DNA of 64,000 nucleotides from Asterias amurensis (GCF_032118995.1 NC_092666.1:6770501-6834500); one strand, 5' to 3'. Counted from the stretch's first letter, positions 45,400-58,071 are shown. Notes: generated by a model not told the origin, from the letters alone. Program-made: numbers and translations.

Positions 45400-48008
45400 T
45401 TTTTATTTATTTATTTATTTTAAATCTTTAGACATACACAATAGTTGCAAGTTGTACAGGGGCTGTCAAGGCTAAAACAAAAGTATAAAACTGTCATCAA
45501 AAGATGTGTAAAACCAGACCCCTGCCAACGATAAAAATATAATTATACAATATAAAAAGGTGATTGCACTGAAACATTTAAGAATCACACAATAGAAATC
45601 ATTAAAACACAACAAAATCAGACTATTGAAAACAAAAAACTACACCCACAACAAAACACCGCAGCGATAAGAGGAAGGGACAACAATTGAAAATAATAAA
45701 AAACATAGAATGGACTAAAAAAAAACAGAAAAAATAAAATTGGCACAGAGTGCACCCTCACAGATTCATGCCAACCCACCGGGCTCGAGGACAATGATAG
45801 CAGAGAGCCTCCCCAAACACCACCCAAAAAGCACAAAGACCCCTTAGACAATTAAAACCACTAGCACTTTTAACATACTAAAAATTCCCCCCTCAGCTTC
45901 ATACGAAAGGACTTGTACCCCTCCAAAATCAAAACATTCCTGGTATCCAAAGTGAGCTCTGAGAACATTTTAGGAAAGCGAACAATGGTAGAAAATTTAT
46001 AAGCATCCGTCCTAGGTTTTAGGTGATGAAAAGTGAGCAATTCTGTGTGACGGGAGTTAACTTTAGACAGATTAGTTAAGTCATTCATAAAACTATACCG
46101 AGTGGACATCAACAGTTTTACAATAAAGCAAATGTTTAAAAAAATTCTTCTGTCAGACAGCAACATAAGACCCAGAGTCTTCAGTCTTTCTTGATAAGGC
46201 TGTTCCATATATGTTTGCCGAAGTATCATCCTGCTGGCTCTGCGCTGTACCGATTAGATTGATATGATGTGTTTTTTACGGTGAACCCACCAGACGGGTG
46301 AGCAGTAGTCCAAGATTGGCTGCACAAGAGTCTTGAACAAATGGAGCGATACGCACGAAGGACAGTTGCCAGAGATGAGGCGAATCAAACCAATCAGTCT
46401 ATTACATTTTGAAGTAACAGCCTGCACTTGTAGATCCCAAGATAAGTTACTCTGGAATATACAGCCTAGAAGCTTGATGGAGTCCACACATTCCAGGGGG
46501 GAGTTTCCAAGATTGTATTCTGGTTTGCTCATACGTCGCTAAGTCAACCGTATCGATTTGCACTTGTCAGCATTTGAGCGCAAACAGTTCAATTTAGCCC
46601 AGTTAACTATAGTGTTTAGGTCCTTCTGAAGTAGAGAATCCGGCGCGTCAGTTGTAACATTTTTGAACTAAAATGTGTCATCTGTGTACTGTACAAGGTT
46701 TGAAGAAAGTTGAAGCTGAAGATCGTTCGCGTACAAAACAAAGAGCAGGGGGCAAAGTACAGAGCCCTGTGGCACTCCTGAACCGACCGGTAGCCAGTCT
46801 GAAGTAAAGCCTTTGTAGACAACTCGTTGCAGGCGGTTTGTTACAAACGACTCAATCCAGTCAAGAGCAGCACCCTTTATGTTGTAGCAAAGTTGGAGTT
46901 TCTTAACAAGAATATCGTGGCTTATAGTGTCAAACGCACGACTGAAATCTAAGGAGATTACATCCACTGCAGGTACCCGTGCGTCCAAAGATTGAAGCCA
47001 TCGAGAACTAGCTGACACCAATGCTGTAGAACAAGACCTCCCAGGAATGAACCCATGTTGCCGGTCAGCTACAAGTCCGTTGATTTGACAGTGGTCGAGA
47101 ATTTGACGACACAAGATTTTTTCTAAAAGCTTGCAGATTATTGGAGTCAAAGAAACGGGTCTGTAATTGATCAAGTTGCTCTTTTCTCCTTTTTTGAAGA
47201 CGGGCACTACATTAGCACGTTTCCACGCACTTGGAAGACAACCTGAAGCAAGAGTGTGGTTGTAAAAAGTTGTGAGAACAGGAACAATGGCTGGGGCAGC
47301 AAGTTTCAACATTTGGGCGCTAATACCATCAGGTCCATATGCTTTGTGTGCGGAAAGATTCCGAATCTCAGACGAAACTTGAGTTGAAGTGATGGAAAAA
47401 CGTTCCAACGGGGGAAATTCCAACGTGGGAGAAGTGACACGGTCCTGGTCGGTGGATCCGGAGAAAAAACTGGCGAAAAGAGAGTTAAACTCATTTGCAA
47501 TCCGAGATGGGTCACTTATATTTCACCATTGATGAAATAAGAATTGGTAGATTGAGAAGATTTGCGTTTGGACTTCACAAAAGACCAGAAAGTTTTCCGA
47601 TTATCTCTTTTCTTAAACAAATCAGTTACCAACTCACTGTACGCCCTTTTGGAGAGATTGCGTACTTTGTTCCTGACAAGTTTAAATTGTTTCCAAGCTG
47701 TCTCAGTTCCACTTACACGAGCTCGTTTAAACAACCTTTGCTTCTCAAGGATGAGCCGATTAAGTTCCTCGGTGATCCAGGCTTAGCTCTCTTGCTACCT
47801 TTTCGGACAGGAACACACTCCTTGACGCAATTGAGGAAGAAATCACTGAACGTATCCCAAGCATCGTTAATGTCGTTGTAGTCAATCACTCCCCAAGGAA
47901 CTGCAGCTAGCAAAGTCTGGAAATGAACAAGGTCCGTTTTGTGGTACTGGAAGGTTTCCCTTACACGACGTGGTAATTTTCCAGGCGACCCGCGAATTAG
48001 GGGCCCGC
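45400..48008 (-). pseudogene. CR1/jockey-like LINE, 5' truncated and decayed
   Basis: The minus strand holds the reverse transcriptase at 47423-46668, with KAYGPDGISAQ, RANVVPVFKKG, NYRPVSLTP, ISLDFSRAFDTISHD, GVPQGSVLCPLLF and a YTDD catalytic box (Ala to Thr, both aspartates kept). The thumb and C-terminal parts follow at 46532-46254 (VDSIKLLGCIF, YCSPVWW) and 46229-45870. The linker before the RT is at 48030-47516, and the endonuclease is missing. At least three frame breaks are present. The 3' end is an (ATTT)n tract at 45400-45421. It is inserted within the C-rich tandem repeat. Confidence 0.85.
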
Positions 48009-48420
48009 CATCCAGGGGCCCGCCAGACACCCCCCCCCCCCCCCCCCCGGGTTAAACATCAGAGGAACAGCCTGAAACGCAGTTGAAATGACCATAGAGA
48101 ATTAGGACGATTAACACTATTCTTAATACCAGTATTCAGCTGCCTGACAGAAGTTTTGCTGCATTGGGCCCGCCCGACACCCCCCCCCCCTACTTAAGTA
48201 AACATCAGAGGAACCACCTCAAACAAAGTTGAAATGACCAATGACACTATTCCCCAAACCAGTATCAGCCGCCAGACAAGGTTTTTGCTGCATTGGGCCC
48301 GCCAGACTCCTCCTCTCCCAACCCCCAGGTTAAACATCGGAGGAGCCACATAAACCAAGTTGAAATGACCAATAACACCATTCCCTATACAAAGTTGGGG
48401 GGGGGGGAGCAGAGCGTCTG
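48009..48420. repeat. C-rich tandem repeat, right part
   Basis: About three more units of the array at 45030-45399, each with gggcccgcc-gac, a long C-run and gttaaacatc-gaggaacc. Confidence 0.7.
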
Positions 48421-48819
48421 CCAGGCCAAATGCAGCAAAACATTTGTCTGGCGGGTGACACTTTGTTTTTGGAAAAGTGTTTTTGGTCATTTCCACTCGG
48501 TTGCAGGTGGTTCCTCCGATATTATGTCAAAGGGGCGGAGGAGCGGGATGTCTGCAGGCCTAAGCGGTTTGTCTAGCAGTTCATACATGTGGATGTAAAG
48601 GGTTTTAAACCAGAAAGGGCTTTCAACCTTTTTCAGTTGCTCAGATCTCATGGTGTTATCTCCTTTCATAAATTTTGAACAAAAGGTTGTATAAACCTAG
48701 AGTTTTCAAAGTAGCAGAGTATAGCTTTTGCTCTTTTCAGATTTCCAAAAATTAAATAAAAAATGACAAGGGTCGAAAGACAACTCAATTTGCCTTAAAG
48801 CATCATTGTACAAACTTAA

Positions 48820-49362
48820 AGTCACCTGGAAGTACAATTTTTTTCTTTCAAACATAAGAGTATATAATTTTTTTAGTAATTGTTTGTCACGATATATATG
48901 TTAAAAAAATATATAAAGTTGTTTGGGGGCTGACTCCGCCTACCCCTTTTGTGACGCCATTCGAGGCAGACTTTGCCTGCAATGCGTATAATAAACACAC
49001 GTGCAAAGTACATGTACGTCCAAGTCGTGAGTTGGTACATTTCAAAAAGTGTTTTTCTGCATTCAGCAGCAATACACCTGGTCGGCATTGCCGGAAAAAA
49101 ACATTTTTGTTTGTTTTTAAAAGTACAAACTCACGACTTGGTCCGTACATTTTGCAATTGTGTTTACTCTACGCATTACAGGCAAAGTCTGCCTCGATTG
49201 ACGTCACGAACAGCGCCTTCTCGGGTCGGGGTCTACTGTTAAATTTGTAAATAACATAAGAACTGATTTTTTAAAACCTTAGTTAACTGATTCACATTCC
49301 ACTCATCAAACCACATTAGTGACAAAAGCTTTATTTTTAAAAAATACCACTTCCAGGTGACT
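48820..49362. mobile_element. TTAA-type fold-back element, family AGTCACCTGGAAGT
   Basis: The ends AGTCACCTGGAAGT and ACTTCCAGGTGACT have TTAA on both sides (48816-48819 and 49363-49366). Long internal arms also pair (gaggcagactttgcctgcaa with its inverse near 49170-49195), so nearly the whole element folds back. Confidence 0.8.
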
Positions 49363-49456
49363 TTAAGAGCCCAATAAAACTTCTGCCCACAAATTAATCA
49401 CAGAAGCTGTTCAACTGCCTCACTGGCTGATGACCATTATGCAATACAAGACCTAC

Positions 49457-49692
49457 CATTGGAACTAGTTGTGGTATTGGCAGTCTGTTTTTCAGCTGAA
49501 GTGCCAGGCGGAACATGTCAGTACTGGGCAGGCCCGCCCACCGTCGCCCACCATGGCTACAACACTGATCATCACCAATGAAGGTAAGTATTACAGTTCC
49601 AACATCAAGAGTACTGTACTGTAAACAAAAAAGGTGAAAGCAAATGAGAAAATTGGAAAGAAGTTGTTCAATCTTCACTTACCTTCATCCAT
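49457..49692 (-). CDS. Possible first exons of a minus-strand gene
   Basis: ATGGATGAAG|GTAAGT at 49692-49683 could be a start codon exon (MDE, phase 1). Downstream, 49457 is a possible donor (CCAATG|GTAGGT) with an open frame LPSTDMFRLALQLKNRLPIP in one phase. The phases do not join cleanly to the exon at 44754, so the model is incomplete. No domain is recognised. Confidence 0.2.
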
Positions 49693-49750
49693 TGTTGAAA
49701 TGAACGAGCTTTACCACTGATTGGTGATGTCTTTACCTCTTCCACAGAAT

Positions 49751-50497
49751 AGAAGAAGCAGGCGTGGGTAAACAAAGCACACATCACATATCCGTAGACA
49801 ACGAAACAGGCCTAGGCCTAGTGTCAATTATTATTAAAAAAATTTTTATAGGTAATACAGCATGTACACAAAACAATGAGATCAACTGGATTATTATTAG
49901 GCCCAAAGAGAAGAAACACAGCACTAGTAACCTTAATAATCAACCACTTGATGATTGGGTACTCCGGAACTTCTGTAACTACGGTAAAACACTACCATAT
50001 CGTAACTGGTAAATAACAAACTTTCCCATGCACGCAGCAAACCATCAATGATTAATCATCACACTGATCACGAGCCCCATACTTAAAAAATACCAATATC
50101 CCATCTTTAGAGATAACAAAAGAAGAAAAGTCCTACTCACTTCTATACTGCACGCACGGGCGAGAATTAACTGGTTGATGGATGAAGAATAATCTGTAAT
50201 TTTTAAGGCGATTTCGTGAAATTATTGGAGAACATTGGTGAAGAACAATTGGCGATATAATTTGAATCATAATGAAATTAGCCTGTCAATAGAGGGCGCT
50301 ATCAAAGTTCAATTTGTATGACTTTTTCCAATATTTTTGTGCAGAAATCCAGCCTTCTATTTATTTGGTCGTTATCATACAGCATTTTTCATAATATGAG
50401 CAGTGGAATGTATTGCCTGCCAGGAAATAGACTGGAACGTAGGCCTAATTTCATTATGCCTGGAAGCACAAACACTTGCTAAGCACAGAAAAATAGC
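49751..50497. other. Intergenic, no gene seen
   Basis: AT-rich; no repeat or frame stands out. Confidence 0.4.
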
Positions 50498-50501
50498 TTA
50501 A

Positions 50502-50875
50502 AGGCAGTGGACACTATTACTCAAAATAATTATTAGCATAAAACCTTACTTGGTAATGAGTAATGGGGAGAGGTTCGTAGTATAAAAGATTGTGAGAAAC
50601 GGCTCCCTCTGAAGTGGGTAGTTTTCGAGAAAGAAGTAATTTTCCACGAATTTGATTTCGAGACCTCAAGTTTAGAATTTGAGGTCCCGAAATCAAGCAT
50701 CTGAAAGCACACAATTTTGCGTGACAAGGGTGTTTTTTTCTTTCATAGTTATCTCGCAACTCCGACGACCAATCGAGCCCAAATTTTCACAGGTTTGTTA
50801 TTATATGCATATTATGTTGAGATACAGCAAGTGGGAAGACTGGTCTTTGACAATTACCAATAGTGTCCAATGGCT
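50502..50875. mobile_element. TTAA-type MITE, family AGGCAGTGGACAC
   Basis: Left TTAA at 50498-50501, start aggcagtggacactattact, end accaatagtgtccaatggct. The right target site is eroded. Confidence 0.8.
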
Positions 50876-50889
50876 TCTGGCGACCCCAA

Positions 50890-52060
50890 AATTTAATGTA
50901 AGAAGCGTCACTGCGGTAATGCTTCTCAGATTGTGTTTCTATAGGAACTATTCTTCCCATTATGACAATGAAACTCTGAAAAACCAGTGGAAAAAAATCT
51001 AAGTGGTAAGAAGTACGACAGCTTTGGATAGTACAATGCATCGTTTAAGAAGTACATTTACGTCCGGGTATGGAAAACGGGGTACCACTTTTTATTCCCT
51101 CCCCTCCCCCCCCCCCCCCCAAATTGAATATAAAAGCATTACCGCAGTAACGCTTCTCGGATTGTATCCCTATTGTATCCTAATTTGACTAAATTCTTTC
51201 CAGTTAGACCATATTGAACTCTGGAATGCCATAAAACTTTATACATGCGGTGAGGAGTAGGGCCTATAGCAGTTGGATAGTAGGCCCTACAGTGCAAGTT
51301 TTAGATAAAAAAATTATACTTCGCTTCCTGTTACAAACGCTTGACCCCCCCCCCCCTCCCCGATCATAACACGCATTACCGCGGTAATGCTTCTCAGATT
51401 ATATTCCTATTGGGATTATCCTTCCTATTTTTATTCTCCCAAATAATTAAAATGAGAAGCGTTAAAGGGAAGGTACACGTTTGGTAATTACTCAAAACAA
51501 TTAACTTAAAAACTGACTTGGTAACGAGCATTGGAGAGCGGTTGTTCATGGTATAAACATTCTGGGAAACGACTCCCTCCGAAGTAACGTAATTTTTGAG
51601 AAAGGGGTTATTTCTAACTAAAATATTAAAAGACTTCTAGCTAGAAGTATTTTATTCCTAGCTGCAAGCACACCAAATGTTTTCTCGCAGCTTCGATGGC
51701 CAATTGAGCCCAAATTATGACAGGCTTGTTATTTTATGCTTATGATGGGATACACCAAGTGAGAATACTGGTCTTTGACAATTACCAAACGTGTACAGTG
51801 CCTTTATTGCCTCCCAGATTGTATTCCTATAGATAATATTCAACTTTCAAATAATGGGTCAGTAAAATCTTATAACTGCGGTGAAGCTTAGTAAACAGCT
51901 TTAGATAATCGCATTTTGAGAAACATTTCATCTTTTTTGTACATTATGGGGATGAAAAAGGTGTAACAATTTTGAACCCCTCTCACAAATTGAACATAAG
52001 AATCGTTACAGCGGTAATGCTTTCCAGCTTGTATTCCTATATAAAGGGAAAATTCTTTCC
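50890..52060. repeat. Degenerate tandem repeat with a GCATTACCGCGGTAATGC core
   Basis: Five copies of a core like gcattaccgcggtaatgctt followed by ctcagattgtattcctat lie near 50905, 51135, 51373, 51810 (partial) and 52005. C-runs precede two of them. The core at 51373-51390 is a perfect 18-bp palindrome. Confidence 0.6.
51466..51804. mobile_element. TTAA-type MITE, family AGGGAAGGTACACG
   Basis: Starts AGGGAAGGTACACGTTTGGT after TTAA (51462-51465) and ends accaaacgtgtacagtgcct. The body resembles the AGGCAGTGGACAC family (gagatacaccaagtgag-like, tctttgacaattacc), so the two are related. Confidence 0.75.
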
Positions 52061-53019
52061 ATGTTGACACAAATAACACAGGTTTTTAAAAACGCAATCA
52101 CTTTTTGAAATGTTTTGTTGCAGATTAATTCTATGTTTGAAGTTCTGGCATAAAGAATCGTTAACCAACGGTCTTTAAAACAAACACTTCTCAAAACAGA
52201 TGTTTTACTGTATACTATCTCTTTAATAAAACTTCCACCGTGCAAAGTTTCAAATCATATCAAAGGAAATTACTGACTGGGCAAATTGTAAATGATTTTG
52301 GGGTGAACAAAGACAAATTCACTGGAGTGGGATACAAACCAAATAACTTAAGGTTTTTCCGGATTTTTTATAGGTTAACAAATCATAATTCACACAGGCC
52401 CCTTTTCCTTTGACATTTTGACAAAACAATGCACGGTTGTTTTACAGGGCAGGGGTATTTCTACTATTTTTTACAATGATCAGTCTACATCACACAGTTG
52501 TTTCCTGTTTCACATGACCAATGCATTTATTTTACTCAAAAGCCATACTTGTACACTGAATGTTAAGCTCTATTTTTCTCTGCCTCAATAAACAACCAAT
52601 TGGTTATCCTTTACAAAACCAATTATTGTTTGTACTTGATTTCATGAAGATAAATGTAAGTTTGAATGAATAAAAACCTGGCAACACAAATTGAACATTT
52701 TAAAACTTACTATAGCTTAGACCTAATGGCAAAAGAAAACACTTCAAAGTAAAGTGATTGATAATTATGTTAATGAGCATTACCAGCAATGACATACGGA
52801 TACTAAAAATAACATAATGCCAGGGAGCTGATACACAGTCGAGTTATGATAATGCATTAAAGTTAATAAACTGCAAACTAAGAAAGCTTAGACGGAAGTT
52901 TTACTGAAAATTCATGAAATTTATAAAAATCCATTCATAAATACCCAAGACAGTTTCGCTACTCCTATTGGTTGAGAGCGCTACACCTGAGGTGTTTAAA
53001 TGGTTGAGAATGACCAGGG
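52061..53019. other. Intergenic, no gene seen
   Basis: AT-rich unique-looking sequence; no supported frame. The last 80 bases contain ctcctattggttgagagcgc, which is also present in the NLR intron 4 repeats. Confidence 0.4.
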
Positions 53020-54335
53020 CCCAATTTTATGGCTCTGCTTACCGCCGAATTCCGCGCTTACCATCACGATTCCCCGCTTACGTGCAAGCGCCAAATTTCT
53101 GAGGTAGGCTTTTAAGCGTAGAATGCCTAGAAGCGTGGAGTAGGCTTGCGCAAAAGCCAAAATTCGTCGCAAGCCCGTGAAATACACTTGCCATATACAC
53201 AGAATTCACTGCTTCCGTAAGCGCTGATTCTTTGCTTACGGCAAGCAGAGCCATGATATTGGGCCCAGCTGGAGCTGTTTATAACCAGCTTTCTGTGCTA
53301 GCCTTTTAAGCAGAGAATGCATAGAAACGTGGAGTTACCATCACGATTCCCCGCTTACGTGCAAGCGCCAAATTTCTGAGGTAGGCTTTTAAGCGTAGAA
53401 TGCTTAGAAACGTGGAGTAGGCATGCGCAAAAGCCAAAATACGCCGCTAACTTGTGAAATACGCTTGCCGTATACACAGAATTCCCTGCTTCCGTAAGCG
53501 CTGATTCTCTGCTTATCGTAAGCAGTGCCATGAAATTGGGCCCAGCTGGAGCTGTTTATAACCGGCTTTATGTGCTAGCCTTTAAAGCGTAGAATGCCTA
53601 GAAACATGGAGTAGGCACGCACAAAAGCCAAAATTTGCCGCTAACCCGTGAAATATGCTTGCTGTATACACAGAATTCCCTGCTTCCGTAAGCGCTGATT
53701 CTCTGCTTATCGTAAGCAGTGCCATGAAATTGGGCCCAGCTGGAGCTGTTTATAACCGGCTTTATGTGCTAGCCTTTAAAGCGTAGAATGCCTAGAAACA
53801 TGGAGTAGGCACGCACAAAAGCCAAAATTTGCCGCTAACCCGTGAAATATGCTTGCTGTATACACAGAATTCCCTGCTTCGGAGAGCGCTGATTCTCTGC
53901 TTACTGTAAGCAGTGCCATGAAATTGGGCCCAGCTGGAGCTGTTTATAACCGGTTTTATGTGCTAGCCTTTCAAGCGTAGAATGCCTAGAAACGTCATGC
54001 GCAAAAGCCAAAATTCGCCGCTAACCAGTGAAATACGCTTGCCGTATACACAGAATTCCCTGCTACCGTAAGCGCTGATTCTCTGCCTACCGTAAGCAGT
54101 GCCATGAAATTGGGCCCAGCTGGAGCCGTTTATAACCGGATTTCATTGCTAGCCTTTTAAGCGCAGAATGCCTAGAAATGTGGAGTAGGCACGCGCAAAA
54201 GCCAAAATTTTCCGCTAACCTGTGAAGTACGCTTGCCGTATACACAGAATTCCCTGCTTCGGTAAGCACTGATTCTCTGCTTACTGTAAGCAGAGCCATG
54301 AAATTGGGCCCAGCTGGAGCTGTTTATAACCGGCT
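53020..54335. repeat. About 194-bp tandem array built on an inverted-repeat element
   Basis: GGGCCCAGCTGGAGCTGTTTATAACC recurs at 53261, 53538, 53732, 53926, 54112 and 54306 (spacings 277, 194, 194, 186, 194). The first unit (53020-53267) has inverted ends, gggcccaattttatggctct and agagccatgatattgggccc. This looks like a MITE expanded in tandem. Confidence 0.75.
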
Positions 54336-54477
54336 GGCTTCCGCGTGTCAGGCTTGCACGTACGCCAATATACTCATGCCAAACACGCAATTCATAGCTT
54401 TTAGTAACAGGGCGTAATGTAAGTGCGCACACATATCTATTTCTAAGCGCGCTTTTTAACAAAAGGGCATTATTATT

Positions 54478-54640
54478 AATGGGAATAAAAGAGTAGTGAC
54501 TTGTTCTTAAACGTATGTTGCCGTGCAATAAAGGCCCTCGCCATCTGCTCGGGCCTTTATCACCTGGCAATGACCCTGCTGGTTTTAAAAGGCCAATAAA
54601 GAACTCGTCGCTTCCCTTTTGTTCCCCTATCAAACGTCCA
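54478..54640. repeat. Hairpin-forming inverted repeat
   Basis: Third copy of the element in the NLR intron 4 (18668-18836); the centre reads gggcctttat on one arm and ataaaggccc on the other. Confidence 0.55.
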
Positions 54641-55002
54641 TCAATTGAACAGATAAACAGTTCTTGAACTTGGTTCATGATCTGCTCTAATGAACATGTT
54701 ATGAACTGTTTTAGGCATGGTCATTGACTGATCATGAACATTCTTGAAAGTTCATCGAGCCTGATGGGGTTACTGGTTAAATGCATAGAGCTATATATAC
54801 ATACGTATATACAGCTGTATTGTTTGATGACAATTAGTTAACAACAGGGTGGACCACGTGAAGGTTGTCATCTCCCACCCCACAAAAGGGATCGTAATAA
54901 ATTTGAGTGTGTAACCACTACAACAATTGCTTATTTGTAATGTTACCCCTCTCTGAAAATTATTTATCACTATTATTTTATATTATTATTATAATATAAA
55001 AT

Positions 55003-56290
55003 CTTGTTAATGAGTACTCTATTCAGCTAAGACAATGCCATGACCTTTGTAATTATTAATTCTTGTTAATGAGTACTCTATACAGCTAAGACAATGTCAT
55101 GACCTTTGTAATTATAAAACCTTGTCAATGAGTACTCTATACAGCTAAGACAATGTCATGACCTTTGTAATTATAAAACCTTGTTAATGAGTACTCTATA
55201 CAGATAATGTCATGACCTTTGAAATTATTCAACCTTGTTAATGAGTACTCTATACAGCTAAACAATGTCAATAGCTGTGTAACTAAATAACCTCGTTAAT
55301 GAGTACCCTATGACATTGTCAACACCTTTGTAGTTTAATCACCTCGTTAATGAGTGCTCTATGACAATGTCATTCCCTTTGTAATTAATTAACCTCGTTA
55401 ATGAGTACTCTATGACATTGTCATTCCCTTTGTAATTAAATAACCTCGTTAATGAGTACTCTATGACATTGTCATTCCCTTTGTAATTAATTAACCTCGT
55501 TAATGAGTACTCTATGACATTGTCATTCCCTTTGTAATTAAATAACCTCGTTAATGAGTACCCTATGACATTGTCAATACCTTTGTAATTAAATCATCTC
55601 ATTGGTGAGTACTCCATGACATTGCCATTCCCTTTGTAATTAATTAACCTCGTTAATGAGTTCTCTATGACATTGTCATCACCTTTGTAATTAATATAAC
55701 CTCGTTAATGAGTACTCTATGACATTGTCAATACCTTTGTAATTAAATCATCTCATTGGTGAGTACTCTATGACATTGCCGTTCCCTTTGTAATTATTTA
55801 ACCTCGTTAATGAGTTCTCTATGACATTGTCATCACCTTTGTAATTATATAACCTCGTTAATGAGTACTCTATGACATTGTCATTCCCTTTGTAATTAAT
55901 TAACCTTGTTAATGAGTATTCTATGACATTGTCATCACCTTTGTTATTAATTTACCTCGTTAATGAGTACCCTATGACATTGTCAATACCTTTGTAATTA
56001 AATTACCTCTTTAATGAGTACTATATGACATTGTCATGACCTTTGTAATTAAATAACCTCGTTAATGAGTACTCTGTGACATTGTCATTCCCTTTGTAAT
56101 TAATTAACCTCGTTAATGAGTACTCTATGACATTGTCATAACCTTTGTAATTAAATAACCTCGTTAATGAGTACTCTATGACATTGTCATTCCCTTTGTA
56201 ATTAAATAACCTTGTTAATGAGTACCCTATGACATTGTCATGACCCTTGTACTTAAATAAACTCGTTTAATGAGTACTCTTAACCAACCT
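55003..56290. repeat. Minisatellite, 61-bp units grading into 52-bp units
   Basis: About 25 units around ttaatgagtactctatgaca, ttgtcat-accc, and tttgtaattaaata. The first four units also carry acagctaaga, giving a period near 61; later units drop it and run at about 52-54. No coding frame. Confidence 0.9.
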
Positions 56291-56644
56291 CCATTTTCAC
56301 ACGACACAATGGCATGACCTTTCACATTAAAAGCTTTATTCAGAGTTACCAACAACAAAGTATGGTGGCCACCATGTAAGCTACCCCAGAACAAATACCA
56401 TGTAAACAATTAGACTAATAAATAATTGATAGACAGAATGACACATTACAAAAGTTACATTTTATATTTGATTCACTATTCAAATTAAGTAGTAACAATA
56501 CAAAACTTAATGTCTAATAAACACTTAAACAAACTCATTAAAACAAATTCTCTTTTTATTTGTTATGAATTTACTACAAATAAAATTATGTTGTTTCGTA
56601 TTTTGTAATTAGCAAACTGCATTACAAATTAACTTAACTTGTTT

Positions 56645-56867
56645 CATGGTTGTAATGCGGTACTTCATTACGCACATGAAGCTTTTACATACTTGCAATA
56701 AGGTACTTTATTGCAAGCATGTTATAATTACATGATTGTAATGAAGTACCTCATTACAAACATGCAATTTTTGTATGTGAATACATGAACTTGTATAGTA
56801 CCTCGATACAAGTTTATTATGTATTCTGTCTACATACTTGTAATGAAGTACCTCATTTCAAGTATGT
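56645..56867. repeat. Cluster of five short palindromes centred on GTAC
   Basis: The imperfect palindromes lie at 56645-56678, 56688-56721, 56731-56764, 56788-56814 and 56832-56867. The typical core is TTGTAATGAAGTACCTCATT. Centres are 43-54 bases apart. The arms differ between copies while the symmetry is kept, for example AACTTGTAT and ATACAAGTT in the fourth. Confidence 0.75.
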
Positions 56868-56949
56868 TGACAATATTTCTAAAAGCACATATACTTCCAA
56901 GAATGAATTAAACATGCCAACGAAATGTGAAATCTTCACAAATCTTTTT

Positions 56950-57663
56950 TTTTTTATTGTAAGTGACATAATATCTAGCCTATGTGGCTCCATACTGCAG
57001 AAGGAAGGCTTCTTCATCACCATTCCACCTTGATCTTTCTTGTGCTTGTTGCTTGATGTCATCCATCTAACGCCAACTTGGTCTGTCTCTTCGTCTCATT
57101 CGTGTACTTGGGTTCCATTCTGTTGACAATGTGTTCATCTGTTGTCATGACGCCTTAGATGAGGTGGTGATGATGATGTTGTATGCTATGCTGACTTTAA
57201 ATGGTACGGCATAAGGTGGCTCAGCATCTTGATGTGTCCAACTCAAAGTTGTTCGACTGCGTTAGTCCTGTAATATGATCAAAAACCGAAAAATAAACCA
57301 GTTAGATTGCGACTTGGATTTAAAGATCGAAGATTTGTGCATAATAGTAACAATAATGGCTTTTTATAAAGCATGCATATCCCTCACTCAGTGACGCTCC
57401 TGGCCCTTTAACAGTATTCGTGCAAGGTAAATGGGACTAACTTTAATTATGAGACCCAAGAAATGTCAATTTTATGCACTTTAATTGACTTCTAAACTTG
57501 AAAGTCAAGCTTAACTTAAAAGACATCTTACCTTCATATTCCATTTGGGACCCTGGTATGTAGCTGCCTCAAGCCATGATGTATCTCTCTCTCTCTGTAC
57601 TGTGCTGTCACATCTTCATGGTCCATGTTGACGGGATGGCTGGAAAGCAGTCGTCACAATCAT
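56950..57663 (-). ncRNA. Possible spliced non-coding transcript
   Basis: Exon 57663-57532 lies between a TTTTCTTTCAG acceptor and a GAAG|GTAAGA donor. It would join 57267 (CATATTACAG acceptor) and run to an AATAAA near 56954. All three frames of the first exon have stops; the longest joined frame is about 15 codons. Predicted by eye only. Confidence 0.25.
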
Positions 57664-58071
57664 CTGAAAGAAAATTACAATGTACTACATAAGTACAAAC
57701 CATATAAAGACATAGATCATCAGGGGCAAATTTCATAGAGATGCTTATAGGCACAAAAAGGATCCAAGCATAAAATAATAGAGAACTGTTTTAGCAATAT
57801 TTCTGCCTAAACAGCTCTATAAAATTGGTCCCAGATGATCATCACAGGACTACTGCTTAAAAAAATGCTTAAACTGACTTTTAAAGCACTTTTAAAGGCA
57901 TTTATCGAAGAAAAGGAACCTTGTAGGGGATGGAACTTCCAACACCATTTGGGGGTCTAAACCAACATGTTTTCTACGAGGGACCAAGTGTTAAACCGAG
58001 AGCCCTTTAATTAACAAGATAATTTTCTAGCCATCTACCAATGTTTGATGTGCTTCAATCACATGGGATGA
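57664..58071. other. Intergenic, leading into the higher-order repeat
   Basis: No gene is seen. From about 57882 the spacer of the higher-order repeat begins (aggcatttatcgaag...). Confidence 0.4.

Noticed and set aside
54858..54871. Second LTR start (tgtcatctcccacc)
   Set aside because: Only about 14 bases match the LTR at 35227; the sequence beyond does not.
55003..56290. CRISPR-like array
   Set aside because: Units are contiguous, without unique spacers, in a eukaryotic sequence; it is a minisatellite.
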